The notes under the pieces are model-generated. The model saw only the letters and a list, made by a program, of their open reading frames with translations. It did not search any database and was not told the origin of the DNA. Below are positions 9,574 through 22,705 of a stretch of 64,000 nucleotides of DNA, piece after piece (the first letter of the stretch is position 1; each line of letters starts with the position of its first letter). Source of the stretch: Vreelandella azerica (GTDB taxonomy: Bacteria; Pseudomonadota; Gammaproteobacteria; Pseudomonadales; Halomonadaceae). The stretch covers positions 1 to 64,000 of the forward strand of contig NZ_JABFHI010000003.1 in the NCBI RefSeq assembly GCF_013112225.1. The letters run 5' to 3'. The position numbers were made by a program, and so were the translations under genes.

Positions 9574-10788
9574 TCAGTCAGTCTCAGAGTTCACATCGTT
9601 GCGCATATCATCTAGATAGTCAGCCCATCGTTGTAGCATTTCACGTCGTTGATCCAGATACTGAGTTCTGTTGTAAGCGCGACCATTGCTATCCTTCACT
9701 GCGTGTGACAACTGCTGTTCTATGTAATCAGCAGGATAATTTAGCCGCTCTGCAAGAATTGTACGTGCTGTTGCGCGAAATCCATGAGCCGTCATTTCTC
9801 CTTTGAAGCCCATTCGATCCAGAGCTGCTTTGATGGTGGCGTTACTCATGGGGCGCTTGCTACTGCGTGCTCCTGGAAAAACAAACTCACTCCGTCCTGT
9901 CAAACCGTATAGCTCGCGTAATATTTCAGTTGCTTGAGTTGGTAGAGGTACGATTAGTGGGTCCGCATTTTTGCTGGGTTGAAAAGACCATTCTGCTTTA
10001 TCTAGGTCGAAGTCTTTCCAGCGTGCCTGGCGTAATTCGCCTGGGCGTACGAATACCAATGGCGCCAATTTGAGAGCAGCAGTGGTGACCGGCATACCGC
10101 TATAACCATCGATGGCACGCAAGAGGGGAGGAAGCTCTTCAGGGTTGGTAATGGCTGCGTAATGATTTTTCTTCGGGGAACGTAATGCTCCCTTTAAGTC
10201 TGGAATAGGGTCACGATCAGCGCGGCCAGTCGAAATTGCATAACGAAATACCTGGCCACAGAGCGTTTTGACGCGATGGGCAGTTTCGATATGACCACGA
10301 TCTTCGATCTTTCTGAGTGCTGCCAGTAATTCGGGTGCCTTTATTTCAGTAATGGGCCTTTTGCCAAAATTAGGGTATGCATCTCTTTCCAGTCGACGTT
10401 TATTGCGCTGATAGTGAGAAGTAACAACCTCATGCTGATGTACCCTTTCTAGCCATTCGGTGGCGACATATAAAAAGGTATTAGCGCCAATTTCTTCATT
10501 ATGCAGTCGATTGAGGCGTTTTGCTTGGCTCGGGTCAACACCTTCGGCAAGCTGGCGCTTCGCTTCATCTCGAGACTGTCGAGCTGCCGATAATGTTGTT
10601 TCTGGGTAGACCCCAATTGCCAATCGTTTTTCACGGCCATTGAATCGGTACTTGAGGCGCCAGTATCTGCTGCCATTTGGGGAAATTTCGAGATACAGTC
10701 CGCCGCCATCTGAAAGCTTGTAAGGCTTTTCTTTGGGTTTGGCTGCTTTGACGTTAGTAGCGGTTAGCTTGTTAGTTTGCCGGCTCAT
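9574..10788 (-). CDS. P4-type tyrosine integrase
   Basis: This is a site-specific recombinase of about 404 residues, full length for the family. The N-terminal DUF4102-type arm-binding domain shows KPYKLSDGGGLYLEISPNG and RLAIGVYPETTLSAAR. The catalytic domain shows Arg in VFVRPGELRQARW, HGFRATARTI (His/Arg), QLSHAV and the nucleophile Tyr in YNRTQYLDQRREM. The ATG at 10788 has AGGTG six bases upstream; a GTG three codons earlier is an alternative. The gene lies 259 bases from the 3' end of ssrA and is transcribed away from it, the usual position for an integrase of an element inserted in ssrA. No excisionase or cargo remains in the window, so the host element appears truncated by the IS copies. 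Confidence 0.93.
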   Translation of the reverse strand: MSRQTNKLTATNVKAAKPKEKPYKLSDGGGLYLEISPNGSRYWRLKYRFNGREKRLAIGVYPETTLSAARQSRDEAKRQLAEGVDPSQAKRLNRLHNEEIGANTFLYVATEWLERVHQHEVVTSHYQRNKRRLERDAYPNFGKRPITEIKAPELLAALRKIEDRGHIETAHRVKTLCGQVFRYAISTGRADRDPIPDLKGALRSPKKNHYAAITNPEELPPLLRAIDGYSGMPVTTAALKLAPLVFVRPGELRQARWKDFDLDKAEWSFQPSKNADPLIVPLPTQATEILRELYGLTGRSEFVFPGARSSKRPMSNATIKAALDRMGFKGEMTAHGFRATARTILAERLNYPADYIEQQLSHAVKDSNGRAYNRTQYLDQRREMLQRWADYLDDMRNDVNSETD

Positions 10789-10935
10789 TGGGGGCACCTA
10801 TGCTGCAGTGGAAAAATGTGCCCCAGTTGTTGAGTTGCGATAAGGCTAGGCTATACGGCAGCTCGAAGCAGTAGTAAAAACATTGGGGGCATTAAATTAT
10901 GGTTTCGACGCCATGCCCCCATTTATGCCCCCGTA
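10785..10935. promoter_or_regulatory. Iterated GGGGGCA/TGCCCCC motifs upstream of the integrase
   Basis: At least five copies of a short G-rich word in both orientations cluster here: ATTGGGGGCA near 10787, TGCCCCA near 10819, ATTGGGGGCA near 10871, and ATGCCCCCA and ATGCCCCCG near 10913-10932. The cluster lies between the integrase start and the ssrA terminator, where arm-type integrase sites or an autoregulatory operator would be expected. That role is inferred; the motif repetition is seen directly. Confidence 0.45.
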
Positions 10936-10978
10936 AGGGGTGAGATGTCAACGGAACGTGTGAAAACGATAGACAACA

Positions 10979-11000
10979 AAAAAGCGCCCGAAGGCGCTTG
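10979..11000 (-). terminator. Rho-independent terminator of ssrA
   Basis: Read on the minus strand, the sequence is AAGCGCCTTCGGGCGCTT followed by a T run. It is a stable seven-pair GC-rich stem with a short loop, about 50 bases downstream of the tmRNA 3' end. Confidence 0.85.
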
Positions 11001-11046
11001 ATTGCCGGGTTTTTGGGATGTTTTAAGAACTCCTGAAACCCTTGTT

Positions 11047-11426
11047 TGGTGGAGGCGGCGGGAATTGAACCCGCGTCCGCCGACACTCGCCCATTGGCTC
11101 TACATGCTTAGATTTCGTCTTTTGCTTTAACGCGACTGGCTCCGACGATCAGGATCCAGCAACGCGAGTCTTCTGAAGTTTAACGATTGGCGAGAAGACA
11201 CCACCAACCGCGGTCCTATCATTTTTAGCTCGTATCTCCTCAGTGATGAATAGGCACATCACCTTGGAGCCGGACAAGAAGCTAGCAGTGTTTAAGCTGC
11301 CAGCGCGCCCTGAGCGTAGTTTTCGTCGTTTGCGACTATTATTCGTGATGTTGGATTTACGAGATACATCACGCTCTCGGCATGCACCGCAGGGTTTGTC
11401 ATCAGCGTCGAGACCATGTCGCCCCC
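11047..11426 (-). ncRNA. ssrA: tmRNA (10Sa RNA)
   Basis: Transfer-messenger RNA rescues stalled ribosomes and tags the unfinished protein for degradation, together with SmpB. The 5' end GGGGGCGACATGG and the 3' end, with a T-arm GGTTCAATTCCCGCC and terminal CCA, form the tRNA-like part. The internal frame (11292-11333) encodes the tag ANDENYAQGALAA followed by TAA. The length of about 380 bases is normal. The gene is followed by its own terminator and preceded by smpB on the same strand. Its 3' end probably served as the integration target for the adjacent integrase; I saw no second copy of that end in the window. Confidence 0.96.
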
Positions 11427-11470
11427 TTACTTAGCCAATTATCCTAACAAACAAAGCACACACTGGCTAG

Positions 11471-11965
11471 CTATGCTTTATTGTGTTCACGCATGATACG
11501 TCCTTTCTGGCGATTCCAGTCGCGATCTTTCTCGGTAGCACGTTTGTCATGCAGTTTTTTGCCGGTCACCAGAGCCAGTTCGCATTTTACCAGGTTGCGT
11601 TTCCAGTACAGCTTCAAAGGCACGCAGGTGTGGCCTTTATCCTGGGTTTTTGAAAAAATCTTGGCAATTTCCTTGCGGTGTAGCAGTAGTTTACGTGTTC
11701 GCGTCGGGTCGGCCAATTCGTGCGTGCTGGCGGTATTGAGAGGCGTGATATGGCTACCTAGCAGCCACGCCTCTCCGTTGCGCACAAGAATATAGGTGTC
11801 GGTTAGCTGTGCCTTGCCAGCGCGCATGCTTTTGACTTCCCATCCAGCCAGTGCCAGTCCCGCCTCGAAGGTTTCGTCGATATGATATTCAAAACGTGCC
11901 TTCTTGTTCTGGGCGATGACGCTGCTACCGGGGCCTTTTTGCGTTTTCCCTTTCTTTGTGGCCAT
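11471..11965 (-). CDS. smpB: SsrA-binding protein SmpB
   Basis: This 164-residue protein is the tmRNA partner in trans-translation. The family's features are all present: the N-terminal [20 protein letters not shown], the core [13 protein letters not shown], the [10 protein letters not shown] segment, and the basic tail [16 protein letters not shown], which enters the ribosomal A site. GAGG lies a few bases before the ATG. It sits directly upstream of ssrA on the same strand, so the two components of the system are adjacent. Confidence 0.97.
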   Translation of the reverse strand: MATKKGKTQKGPGSSVIAQNKKARFEYHIDETFEAGLALAGWEVKSMRAGKAQLTDTYILVRNGEAWLLGSHITPLNTASTHELADPTRTRKLLLHRKEIAKIFSKTQDKGHTCVPLKLYWKRNLVKCELALVTGKKLHDKRATEKDRDWNRQKGRIMREHNKA

Positions 11966-12086
11966 GAAACCTCGTCATTGATCTGTTAGTTGCCTCTTCG
12001 CTTGGCAGAGAGGCGTGATACCATTTATGTACTACGATTATTGCCTATGATACGCCTTGGGCACTGTGAAGTCAGCGGAGAGGTCA

Positions 12087-12521
12087 ATGCCAACCGTGAA
12101 TCGTTCCGCTTTAGTGCGGCACACACCTCAGAAAATGTTTGATCTGGTCAACGATTTTGAACGTTATCCGGAGTTTTTGCCCGGATGTCGTCACGCTCGC
12201 TTGGTGGAGAGTGATGATAAGCACCTGATTGGTGAAATGACGTTGGGTCGTGCTGGTATTGAGCAAACCATAACAACGCGAAATGACCTTTTTACGCCTG
12301 AGCGGATTGAAATGTCACTTGTTAAAGGACCTTTCAAGCATCTCAGGGGGCGCTGGTCGTTCATTCCGATGGGAGCAGATGCCTGCAAGGTCAGCCTGGA
12401 AATGGAGTTTGAGTTTTCCAGTCGTCTGTTGGGTATGGCGTTCGGGAAGCTATTCCAGCAAATTGCCGGACAACTGGTAGATTCATTCACCAAGCGGGCA
12501 GATCAATTGTATGGCCGATGA
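12087..12521 (+). CDS. ratA: RatA-type START-domain protein (coenzyme Q binding)
   Basis: This protein of 144 residues has a single START/polyketide-cyclase fold. Recognisable stretches are MFDLVNDFERYPEFLPGCR, GLAIEQTIT-like GRAGIEQTIT, and the C-terminal FGKLFQQIAGQLVDSFTKRA. E. coli RatA was described as a toxin that blocks 70S assembly, and related proteins (Coq10) bind ubiquinone; which role applies here is not known. GGAGAGG lies a few bases before the ATG at 12087, better supported than the earlier in-frame start. The 3' end overlaps the next gene by 11 bases, the classical ratA-rnfH pair, divergent from smpB. Confidence 0.93.
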   Translation: MPTVNRSALVRHTPQKMFDLVNDFERYPEFLPGCRHARLVESDDKHLIGEMTLGRAGIEQTITTRNDLFTPERIEMSLVKGPFKHLRGRWSFIPMGADACKVSLEMEFEFSSRLLGMAFGKLFQQIAGQLVDSFTKRADQLYGR

Positions 12522-12828
12522 AACGCCCAGCCTGATACATGTTGAAGTGGCATTTGCTTTGCCACTCAAACAGCGCATTGTGGCGCTTGAGGTTCCTCTA
12601 GGAACAACTGCCGTTGATGCTGTGCAGCTGGCGGATCTGTCATCACTTTTCCCTGAAGTGGAGCGAGGGGTCTTCGAGCGGGCATCGCTTGGTATCTTTG
12701 GAAAAGCCTTGAAAGCACCTGCACAGCATCACCTGTCTGACGGTGAGCGAGTGGAAGTGTATCGTCCGCTGGAAATTGATCCAAAGGCCGCACGCTTGGC
12801 TCGGGCGCAGAGACAGCAGCAACAGTGA
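12511..12828 (+). CDS. rnfH: RnfH family protein (UPF0125)
   Basis: This 105-residue protein has a ubiquitin-like beta-grasp fold. Seen features are the N-terminal strand HVEVAFALPLKQRIVALEVP, the central FPEVERGVFERASLGIFGK and the end GERVEVYRPLEIDPKAARLA, which is the family signature. The molecular role of RnfH is not established. Its start lies inside the end of ratA, so it depends on ratA translation. A terminator follows immediately. Confidence 0.93.
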   Translation: MADETPSLIHVEVAFALPLKQRIVALEVPLGTTAVDAVQLADLSSLFPEVERGVFERASLGIFGKALKAPAQHHLSDGERVEVYRPLEIDPKAARLARAQRQQQQ

Positions 12829-12850
12829 AGGCTGTTGTTGCTGTTTTTAG
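12814..12850 (+). terminator. Terminator after ratA-rnfH
   Basis: CAGCAGCAACAG pairs with CTGTTGTTGCTG across a six-base loop (one GT pair), and a run of five T follows. The left arm includes the last codons of rnfH. Confidence 0.75.
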
Positions 12851-12869
12851 TGTTGCTTTCACAGCACTG

Positions 12870-13292
12870 TTATTGCTCCGGCGTATCTACGCCAAGATTC
12901 AACGGTTGTGCCTGAAAAGCGTCCGAACCTTCACTGGCTGGGCCAAGCTCTGTATCGCCTTCCAGAGGAAGTGTGCTGTCTAATTTGCCTTCCGTTTGGA
13001 TGTCGGCAAGACGTCCCTGACGGTCAAAGGTCAGGGTGGCTCGGCGCGTTTCGATATCACCATAAGCCTTATCCAGTTGGAAAACATAGTCCCATTCGCG
13101 GGCATCGAAGGGGGCTTCGAGTAATGGGCGCCCCATTATCGAGACAACCTGCTGTTGTGACATACCTGTCTGTAACTGGCTGACCATCGTCTGGTTGACC
13201 AGGTTGCCCTGTGGGATGTCGCGTTTATAAACACAGCCACCCATCAGGGCAGCAGCGGCGGAGAGTGCGATAATTCGAGTTAATTTTTGCAT
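12870..13292 (-). CDS. bamE: Outer-membrane assembly lipoprotein BamE
   Basis: This protein of 140 residues is a small component of the BAM complex that folds outer-membrane proteins. The ATG at 13292 has AGGAT just upstream and opens a lipoprotein signal (MQKLTRIIALSAAAALMGGC) whose Cys20 would be lipidated. The SmpA/OmlA domain follows: QGNLVNQTMVSQLQTGMSQ, VVSIMGRPLLEAPFDAREWD and YVFQLDKAYGD. A longer frame to 13466 would cross the fur promoter and is rejected. It is divergent from fur, as in many gammaproteobacteria. Confidence 0.95.
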   Translation of the reverse strand: MQKLTRIIALSAAAALMGGCVYKRDIPQGNLVNQTMVSQLQTGMSQQQVVSIMGRPLLEAPFDAREWDYVFQLDKAYGDIETRRATLTFDRQGRLADIQTEGKLDSTLPLEGDTELGPASEGSDAFQAQPLNLGVDTPEQ

Positions 13293-13364
13293 TTGATCCT
13301 GTTCTTCACTATCGTGGTTTTGGTCGATGATAACCGACCTAACCTGTAACTGCGAAGAGCAACC

Positions 13365-13832
13365 ATGGCCGATCAAAACCATGAACTGCGTAAAGCAGGG
13401 TTGAAAGTGACCTTGCCACGCGTAAAGATTCTGCAAATCCTTGAAAATGCTACGGGTCAGCATCACTTGAGCGCTGAAGAAGTGTACAAGACACTTATTG
13501 ATGCGGGTGAAGATGTTGGGCTGGCAACTGTTTACCGAGTGCTCACGCAGTTTGAGTCAGCAGGGCTTGTCATCCGCCATAACTTTGATGGTGGGCACGC
13601 TGTTTTTGAACTCACCCAGGAAGACCATCATGACCATATGGTGTGCCTTGATAGTGGTGAAATCATTGAATTTGTTGATGAAATCATAGAGCGACGGCAG
13701 CAGGAAATCGCTGAAGAGCATGGCTACGAACTGGTGGATCATGCACTGGTCTTGTATGTCCGGCCCAAAGGCTCGAAGGCAGTTCGTCCAGATAACAGTG
13801 TTCTCCCCAAGCATGGGATGAACAAGCGTTAA
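13365..13832 (+). CDS. fur: Ferric uptake regulator Fur
   Basis: This 155-residue protein is the iron-dependent transcriptional repressor. The winged-helix domain includes GLKVTLPRVKILQIL, HHLSAEEVYKTL and GLATVYRVLTQFESAGL. The metal-binding and dimer domain shows the HHDHMVCLDSGEIIEF stretch. The first of the usual paired cysteines is kept (MVCLDSG), whereas the CxxC found in E. coli is not, as in many Pseudomonas-like Fur proteins. It starts 72 bases from bamE, divergently. A hairpin follows the gene. Fur is often autoregulated, but I did not identify a clear Fur box in the short intergenic region. Confidence 0.96.
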   Translation: MADQNHELRKAGLKVTLPRVKILQILENATGQHHLSAEEVYKTLIDAGEDVGLATVYRVLTQFESAGLVIRHNFDGGHAVFELTQEDHHDHMVCLDSGEIIEFVDEIIERRQQEIAEEHGYELVDHALVLYVRPKGSKAVRPDNSVLPKHGMNKR

Positions 13833-13865
13833 CAGCGACTATTTTCTTTTTAAACGCCCTCCGAA

Positions 13866-13903
13866 TGCCGATTTTGCCTTTTGCAAATCGGCATTTCTGT
13901 TGT
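13866..13903. terminator. Hairpin between convergent fur and ilvY
   Basis: ATGCCGATTT and AAATCGGCAT form a perfect ten-pair stem around a ten-base loop, followed by a short T-rich stretch. It lies between two convergent genes and could stop transcription from both sides. Confidence 0.65.
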
Positions 13904-14795
13904 TATGGACGGTATTCTGCAACGGTGGCCCATAAAGCATCGACGATGGGGTTGTTCAGGCGACGATTCAGCACGCACAGCCCCACATCATAGTGTGGGA
14001 GTTCGGGTTTGACGTTCAAAATACGCACCCTATCTGCCAGTGGGCTGTTATCCAATACTATTTTGGGTACTACCCCGATACCAAACCCCAGGCCGACCAT
14101 GCTGACAATGGCTTCATGGCCAGAGACCTGTGCATAGATGCGTGGCGCAACACCGATGGCCTTGAACCAAGTGTTGGCATATTCCCGGGAAAGTCCTGCT
14201 TCCGAAAGAATCATGGGAACCTGTTCCCATTGAGCTGCCGTTGAGCTTTCTGGCCGGAGTGGTAGCCATTCATGTGTCTGTGTAGGGGCAATGAATAGCA
14301 GCGGTGAGCGGGTGAGCGATTTAAACGCTAGCGCGCTCGGCGGAATTCGCGGGCGCGGTGTAATGGCCATGTCATCAATCCCTTCTAATACCCGTGACAT
14401 TGCCTCGGCGGGGTCGCCGGTATGCAGTTTTAGCTCAATGCCGGGGTGGCGGGTGCGCACATCACTCAATAATTCGTATAAAAAGCTATAGCTGGCCGTC
14501 ACGGAGCAGTAAATGCTGATATCGCCGCTGAGTTCCTCCATTGTGGCGGCCAAAGTGCGTTTCTGGGTTTCCCACTGTTCCAGCGTTTCCTTGGCGTAGT
14601 GCTGAAAGGCTAGACCTTGGGGGTCAGTGTGACGTGGCGGTTGTCTCGTTCAAACAAGGTGGTTCCCAGTTCTGTTTCTATTTGCTGAATAGAACGGCTC
14701 AGTGTTGATGGGCTAACGTGGCACAGTTCACTGGCGCGGCCAAAGTGAAGCGTCTCCGCCAACGTCACCATATGTTTTAACAAGCGAAAATCCAT
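13903..14795 (-). CDS. ilvY: LysR regulator IlvY (one frameshift)
   Basis: IlvY is the LysR-type activator of ilvC that senses acetolactate/acetohydroxybutyrate. The N-terminal helix-turn-helix reads MDFRLLKHMVTLAETLHFGR and SPSTLSRSIQQIETELGTTL. The frame breaks in the G run at 14619-14623; adding one base gives LTPKGLAFQHYAKETLEQW and continues into the 216-residue effector-binding part, which is complete. The start at 14795 is the usual LysR start; a longer frame toward 14945 would cross the control region. The gene is divergent from ilvC, as in E. coli, which supports the specific name. Confidence 0.9.
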
Positions 14796-14833
14796 TGGGC
14801 ACCTGATGGTGTGTTTCATTTTAAGAAATAGTG

Positions 14834-14861
14834 TGTTGCAAATATAGCGTTTTACGCAACA
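14834..14861. promoter_or_regulatory. Candidate IlvY operator
   Basis: TGTTGC and GCAACA form a dyad 28 bases across in the ilvY-ilvC intergenic region, with further symmetry inside (AAA, then TTT). The position between the divergent genes fits a LysR-type operator. The assignment is by location and symmetry only. Confidence 0.5.
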
Positions 14862-14909
14862 GGTGGGCTGGCGTAAAGTGAACACATCGCAATACCTAGT
14901 GCCGCGTAA

Positions 14910-15992
<1,083 letters not shown>

Positions 15993-16021
15993 GCGGTCAT
16001 CATGCCGGTGCATGAGTAATA

Positions 16022-16060
16022 GCAAAGGGGTGCGCATTGTCGCACCTCTTTGCGTTTGTA
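16022..16060 (+). terminator. Terminator after ilvC
   Basis: GCAAAGGGGTGCG pairs with CGCACCTCTTTGC across a six-base loop, 13 pairs with one GT. A short T-containing tail follows, so termination is likely, though the U tract is weak. Confidence 0.7.
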
Positions 16061-16148
16061 GTTGGCGGGTTGAGAACGTGGTTGAAAGGGTGTCACCGTG
16101 TAGAATGAGCTATATACCTATTAGTGAATTCTCCAAACGGATGCTTTT

Positions 16149-17003
16149 ATGACTCAGGATGCTCATGATCAATCTCAGGAAAAGGCAACGCCGCCCGATG
16201 AGGCGGTGGGCAAACGTAGTAAAAATGAGGATCTTGCCGCAACGTTTTTACGAGAAACGGAGGTTATCGAAGAGTCTGAGCAGGATGGCAAGAAAGTCCG
16301 CCGTAAAGGTATCTATTTATTGCCTAATCTGTTTACTACCTCGGCGCTATTTTCGGGTTTCTTCGCGGTTATTGCGGGCATCAATGGAGACTTTACCTCT
16401 GCGGCAGTCGCCATTTTCATTGCGATGGTGCTTGATGGGCTGGATGGGCGTGTTGCGCGTATGACCAACACGCAAAGCGCCTTCGGGGCCGAATACGATA
16501 GTCTTTCCGATATGCTGTCGTTTGGGGTGGCGCCCGCTTTGGTAGCGTTTACCTGGATTCTTCAGGATATTGGCAAGACAGGTTGGGTCGTGGCATTTCT
16601 TTACGTGGCGTGTGCCGCTCTCCGTCTGGCGCGCTTTAATGTCCAGATCGGTAGTGTTGACAAGAAGTGGTTCATTGGCCTGCCAAGCCCCTCGGCAGCT
16701 GCTTTAGTGGCTGCCAGCGTGTGGACGTTTCATAGCTTTGATGCTGATGCGTTTGGTTTTAAGCTGTTAATGTTGTTTGTGGTCGCTGCAGCTGGCGTGT
16801 TGATGGTGAGTAATATTCGCTACTATAGCTTCAAAGACCTGGATTTTAAAAAACCGGTGCCTTTTGTGGTGTTGTTGGCAATAGTGCTGGGTTTTGTGAT
16901 GATTTCCGTTGAGCCGTCTGTCATGCTGCTGCTGCTGTTTGGTGCTTACGTTGGTTCTGGCCCTGTGCTGGCGGTTATGCGCAAGATGTCACCTGACAGC
17001 TGA
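16149..17003 (+). CDS. pssA: CDP-diacylglycerol-serine O-phosphatidyltransferase
   Basis: This 284-residue integral membrane enzyme makes phosphatidylserine, the precursor of phosphatidylethanolamine. After a charged N-terminal segment of about 55 residues come about eight membrane helices. The CDP-alcohol phosphotransferase motif DG..AR........G...D...D is complete (DGLDGRVAR, then FGAEYDSLSD). It is of the Bacillus/Helicobacter-like membrane type rather than the soluble E. coli type. It starts 156 bases after ilvC and is the last gene before the rrn operon. Confidence 0.93.
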   Translation: MTQDAHDQSQEKATPPDEAVGKRSKNEDLAATFLRETEVIEESEQDGKKVRRKGIYLLPNLFTTSALFSGFFAVIAGINGDFTSAAVAIFIAMVLDGLDGRVARMTNTQSAFGAEYDSLSDMLSFGVAPALVAFTWILQDIGKTGWVVAFLYVACAALRLARFNVQIGSVDKKWFIGLPSPSAAALVAASVWTFHSFDADAFGFKLLMLFVVAAAGVLMVSNIRYYSFKDLDFKKPVPFVVLLAIVLGFVMISVEPSVMLLLLFGAYVGSGPVLAVMRKMSPDS

Positions 17004-17031
17004 CGTTTTTTCACTATTGTTCAAATAGTCC

Positions 17032-17060
17032 TTGCATCCTCGGTATCAAATCCGTAAAGT
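17032..17060 (+). promoter_or_regulatory. Candidate rrn promoter P1
   Basis: TTGCAT, a 17-base spacer and TAAAGT are followed by a GC-rich discriminator (ACGCATCCGC), typical of stringently controlled rRNA promoters. It lies about 480 bases upstream of the 16S gene. Confidence 0.45.
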
Positions 17061-17224
17061 ACGCATCCGCTGCCGGGGACGCACAGCGTTACTAGCGGTA
17101 CTTATTCGTAAGTTCGGAGGTGAAAACCTTCGGTTTGTCAGAGGGTTAGAGAAAACGCCGGCGAGAAGTTGCCGCATCTAACTTCCTCGCTGAAATCGAT
17201 CGAAACACGGTATCGAATCAGCGG

Positions 17225-17252
17225 TTGACAAACACATAGGAATGCGTAGAAT
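17225..17252 (+). promoter_or_regulatory. Candidate rrn promoter P2
   Basis: TTGACA, a 16-base spacer and TAGAAT form a near-consensus sigma-70 promoter followed by the GC-rich ACGCC. It lies about 290 bases upstream of the mature 16S end. Confidence 0.7.
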
Positions 17253-17542
17253 ACGCCTTCCTCGCTGAGGCAAGTCATTCAGGTCATCGAATGACAACAT
17301 TGTTGAAAGACAACGGCAACTACACCGCCTCGCGAACAGCTCTTTAAAAATCTGATCAGGTAATTCATGTGGGCGCTTGCCGATGAGGGTGATAAATCAC
17401 CAAATATCAAGGCAAGCGACTCAGCAAGACAGTCTTAAGCTTCGGCTTTTGATTGTGTATTGAATGAATTCGTTTGAACCTTGAGCCAAGTTTGATGCGC
17501 TTTTGTTACTTTCGGGTGACAGGTAAGCATCACAATGATTTT
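17253..17542 (+). other. rRNA leader with boxA and RNase III stem arm
   Basis: GCTCTTTAAAAA near 17339 is a boxA antitermination element. CTGATCAGGTAATTCAT at 17352-17368 is perfectly complementary to ATGAATTACCTGATCAG at 19111-19127 beyond the 16S gene, so the two would form the RNase III processing stem of pre-16S. No protein gene is seen between pssA and 16S. Confidence 0.75.
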
Positions 17543-19076
<1,534 letters not shown>

Positions 19077-19411
19077 AACGATGCATCATCCCTCGCGGTA
19101 AGCGCTCACAATGAATTACCTGATCAGATAGCTGTTGATATGCAGTGATAAGCGTCTCCTTTACGTTGAAAAAAGAGAAAGCTCTTTTTTTATTTTTAAT
19201 GTGAAAAAGCATGCGTTTATCACTGCTTATAGCAGTCGCTCTTTAATAATATATCAAGCTGATAAAAACCTTCTTAAGAGGGTGGTTAATCACATTCTGT
19301 GTGACTAACAACACTCTGAGAGGTTTGTACGTAGTAAATTGTTGTGTGATACGTCTCAAGCGTATCCGGCAATCGTTATCATTGCGAACCCCAGACTCCT
19401 TCGGGTTATAG
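19077..19411 (+). other. 16S-23S spacer without tRNA genes, with stem-loops
   Basis: No tRNA-like cloverleaf or CCA end is found in these 335 bases, although tRNA-Ile and tRNA-Ala are usual here in gammaproteobacteria. Instead GCAGTGATAAGCG (19142) pairs with CGTTTATCACTGC (19214). Inside that pair is a small hairpin AAAAAAGAG-AAAG-CTCTTTTTT followed by T-rich sequence. A second boxA (GCTCTTTAATA, about 19238) and the left arm of the 23S processing stem (19248-19263, partner at 22451-22466) follow. Confidence 0.8.
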
Positions 19412-22300
<2,889 letters not shown>

Positions 22301-22474
22301 ATAACACCCAAGGGGTCTGGTGGCAGTGATAACGATGGCTAAATAAGCCAGCCGGATACGCAGAGACGCATCACACGCGCAAAAGCGAAAGCAGGAGCGC
22401 GGACAGTTTACAAACACGTGCAGCGCAGGCCATCAATTAACCGCCTGCGCATCAGCTTGATGTATTACCTGTTA

Positions 22475-22592
22475 CGCCTGACGACCATAGCGAGTGGGAA
22501 CCACCTGATCCCTTGCCGAACTCAGCAGTGAAACCGCTTAGCGCCGATGGTAGTGTGGGGTCTCCCCATGCGAGAGTAGGTCATCGTCAGGC
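22475..22592 (+). rRNA. rrf: 5S ribosomal RNA
   Basis: The gene is about 118 bases long. The ends CGCCTGACGACC and GTCATCGTCAGGC pair as expected, and CCGAACTCAG and GAGAGTAGG are the conserved internal segments. It is the last gene of the rrn operon and no tRNA follows it. Confidence 0.95.
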
Positions 22593-22602
22593 ACTTATAC
22601 CG

Positions 22603-22640
22603 CAAAAAACCCAGCCAATCGGCTGGGTTTTTTGTTTTTG
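22603..22640 (+). terminator. rrn operon terminator
   Basis: AAAAAACCCAGCC pairs with GGCTGGGTTTTTT around the loop AATC, and further T residues follow. This is a strong intrinsic terminator just after 5S. Confidence 0.93.
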
Positions 22641-22705
22641 GGGATGGAGTCAGAGTTCATCACCGATTATGCTGAACATTGACTCAATATGACCCCCTAA
22701 GGTGG

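Noticed and set aside
13293..13466. Longer N-terminus for BamE
   Set aside because: It would hide the lipoprotein signal and run through the fur promoter; the internal ATG has a ribosome site.
13903..14795. ilvY and similar genes as true pseudogenes
   Set aside because: Each has one indel in a base run and otherwise intact, conserved sequence, so error is the simpler reading.
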